From: Candidatus Woesearchaeota archaeon
GTDB taxonomy: Archaea > Nanobdellota > Nanobdellia > Woesearchaeales > CG1-02-33-12
DNA length: 5,649 bases
Direction of reading: 5' to 3'
NCBI GenBank assembly: GCA_003561825.1
Contig: PWVO01000183.1
Span: forward strand, 1 to 5,649
Positions 5,626 to 5,649 of the stretch are shown here, piece after piece; the stretch's first letter is position 1, and each line of letters begins with the position of its first letter. The translations under genes were made by a program, and so were the position numbers. The notes beneath the pieces are model-generated. The model saw only the letters and a program-made list of their open reading frames with translations, had not been told where the DNA came from and ran no database searches.

Positions 5626-5635
5626 AATATAAAAA
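5626..5635 (-). promoter_or_regulatory. TATA box for the winged-helix/nucleotidyltransferase gene
   Basis: The minus strand reads TTTTTATATT, centred about 25 bases before ATG 5605. It predicts a leaderless transcript whose first base coincides with the palindrome centre. Confidence 0.6.
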
Positions 5636-5649
5636 ACTTGCGGAAAAGA

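Noticed and set aside
1..5649. CRISPR array, insertion sequence, tRNA/rRNA or long direct repeats
   Set aside because: Reading both strands showed no regularly spaced repeats, transposase motifs, terminal inverted repeats or recognisable structural RNA.

Overview
The window looks like a piece of an archaeal chromosome. It is AT-rich. Most genes have a TATA-like box centred about 25-30 bases upstream of the start codon and no Shine-Dalgarno sequence, which indicates mostly leaderless transcripts. The protein families also fit archaea: an archaeal-type subfamily IB HAD hydrolase, a COG2309/M29-type aminopeptidase, an archaeal-looking NIF3/DUF34 protein and a winged-helix/minimal-nucleotidyltransferase fusion. 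The short proteins and small membrane proteins recall DPANN lineages such as Woesearchaeota or Pacearchaeota. That placement is an impression from style and was not tested.

Layout, left to right. Positions 690 to 1 (minus strand) hold the first 230 codons of a GT-B-like protein that runs off the window edge. Positions 1247-771 (minus) encode a small five-helix membrane protein resembling VIT/CCC1 metal transporters, with unusual residues at the expected metal positions. A 94-base divergent promoter region separates it from a rightward run: a HAD hydrolase (1342-1977), an M29-type aminopeptidase (2024-3112), a membrane-anchored protein with an external domain (3177-3875), a 63-residue two-helix membrane protein (3953-4144) and a NIF3-family protein (4188-5042). 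A leftward gene (5605-5045) encodes a DNA-binding winged helix fused to a minimal nucleotidyltransferase and ends 2 bases from the NIF3 stop codon.

The genes do not form one obvious pathway. Gaps are short (about 40-80 bases), but most genes have their own TATA box, so the region reads as individually promoted housekeeping and envelope genes rather than a tight operon. The most interesting signals are regulatory. A perfect 16-base palindrome is centred on the start codon and predicted transcription start of the winged-helix/nucleotidyltransferase gene, which suggests autorepression. A different perfect 14-base palindrome lies between the TATA box and start codon of the membrane-anchored protein. 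I see no CRISPR array, insertion sequence, tRNA or rRNA. I cannot claim a complete new system here. The winged-helix/nucleotidyltransferase gene could be half of a toxin-antitoxin-like module, but any upstream partner would lie outside the window. All gene-free stretches are shorter than 100 bases.
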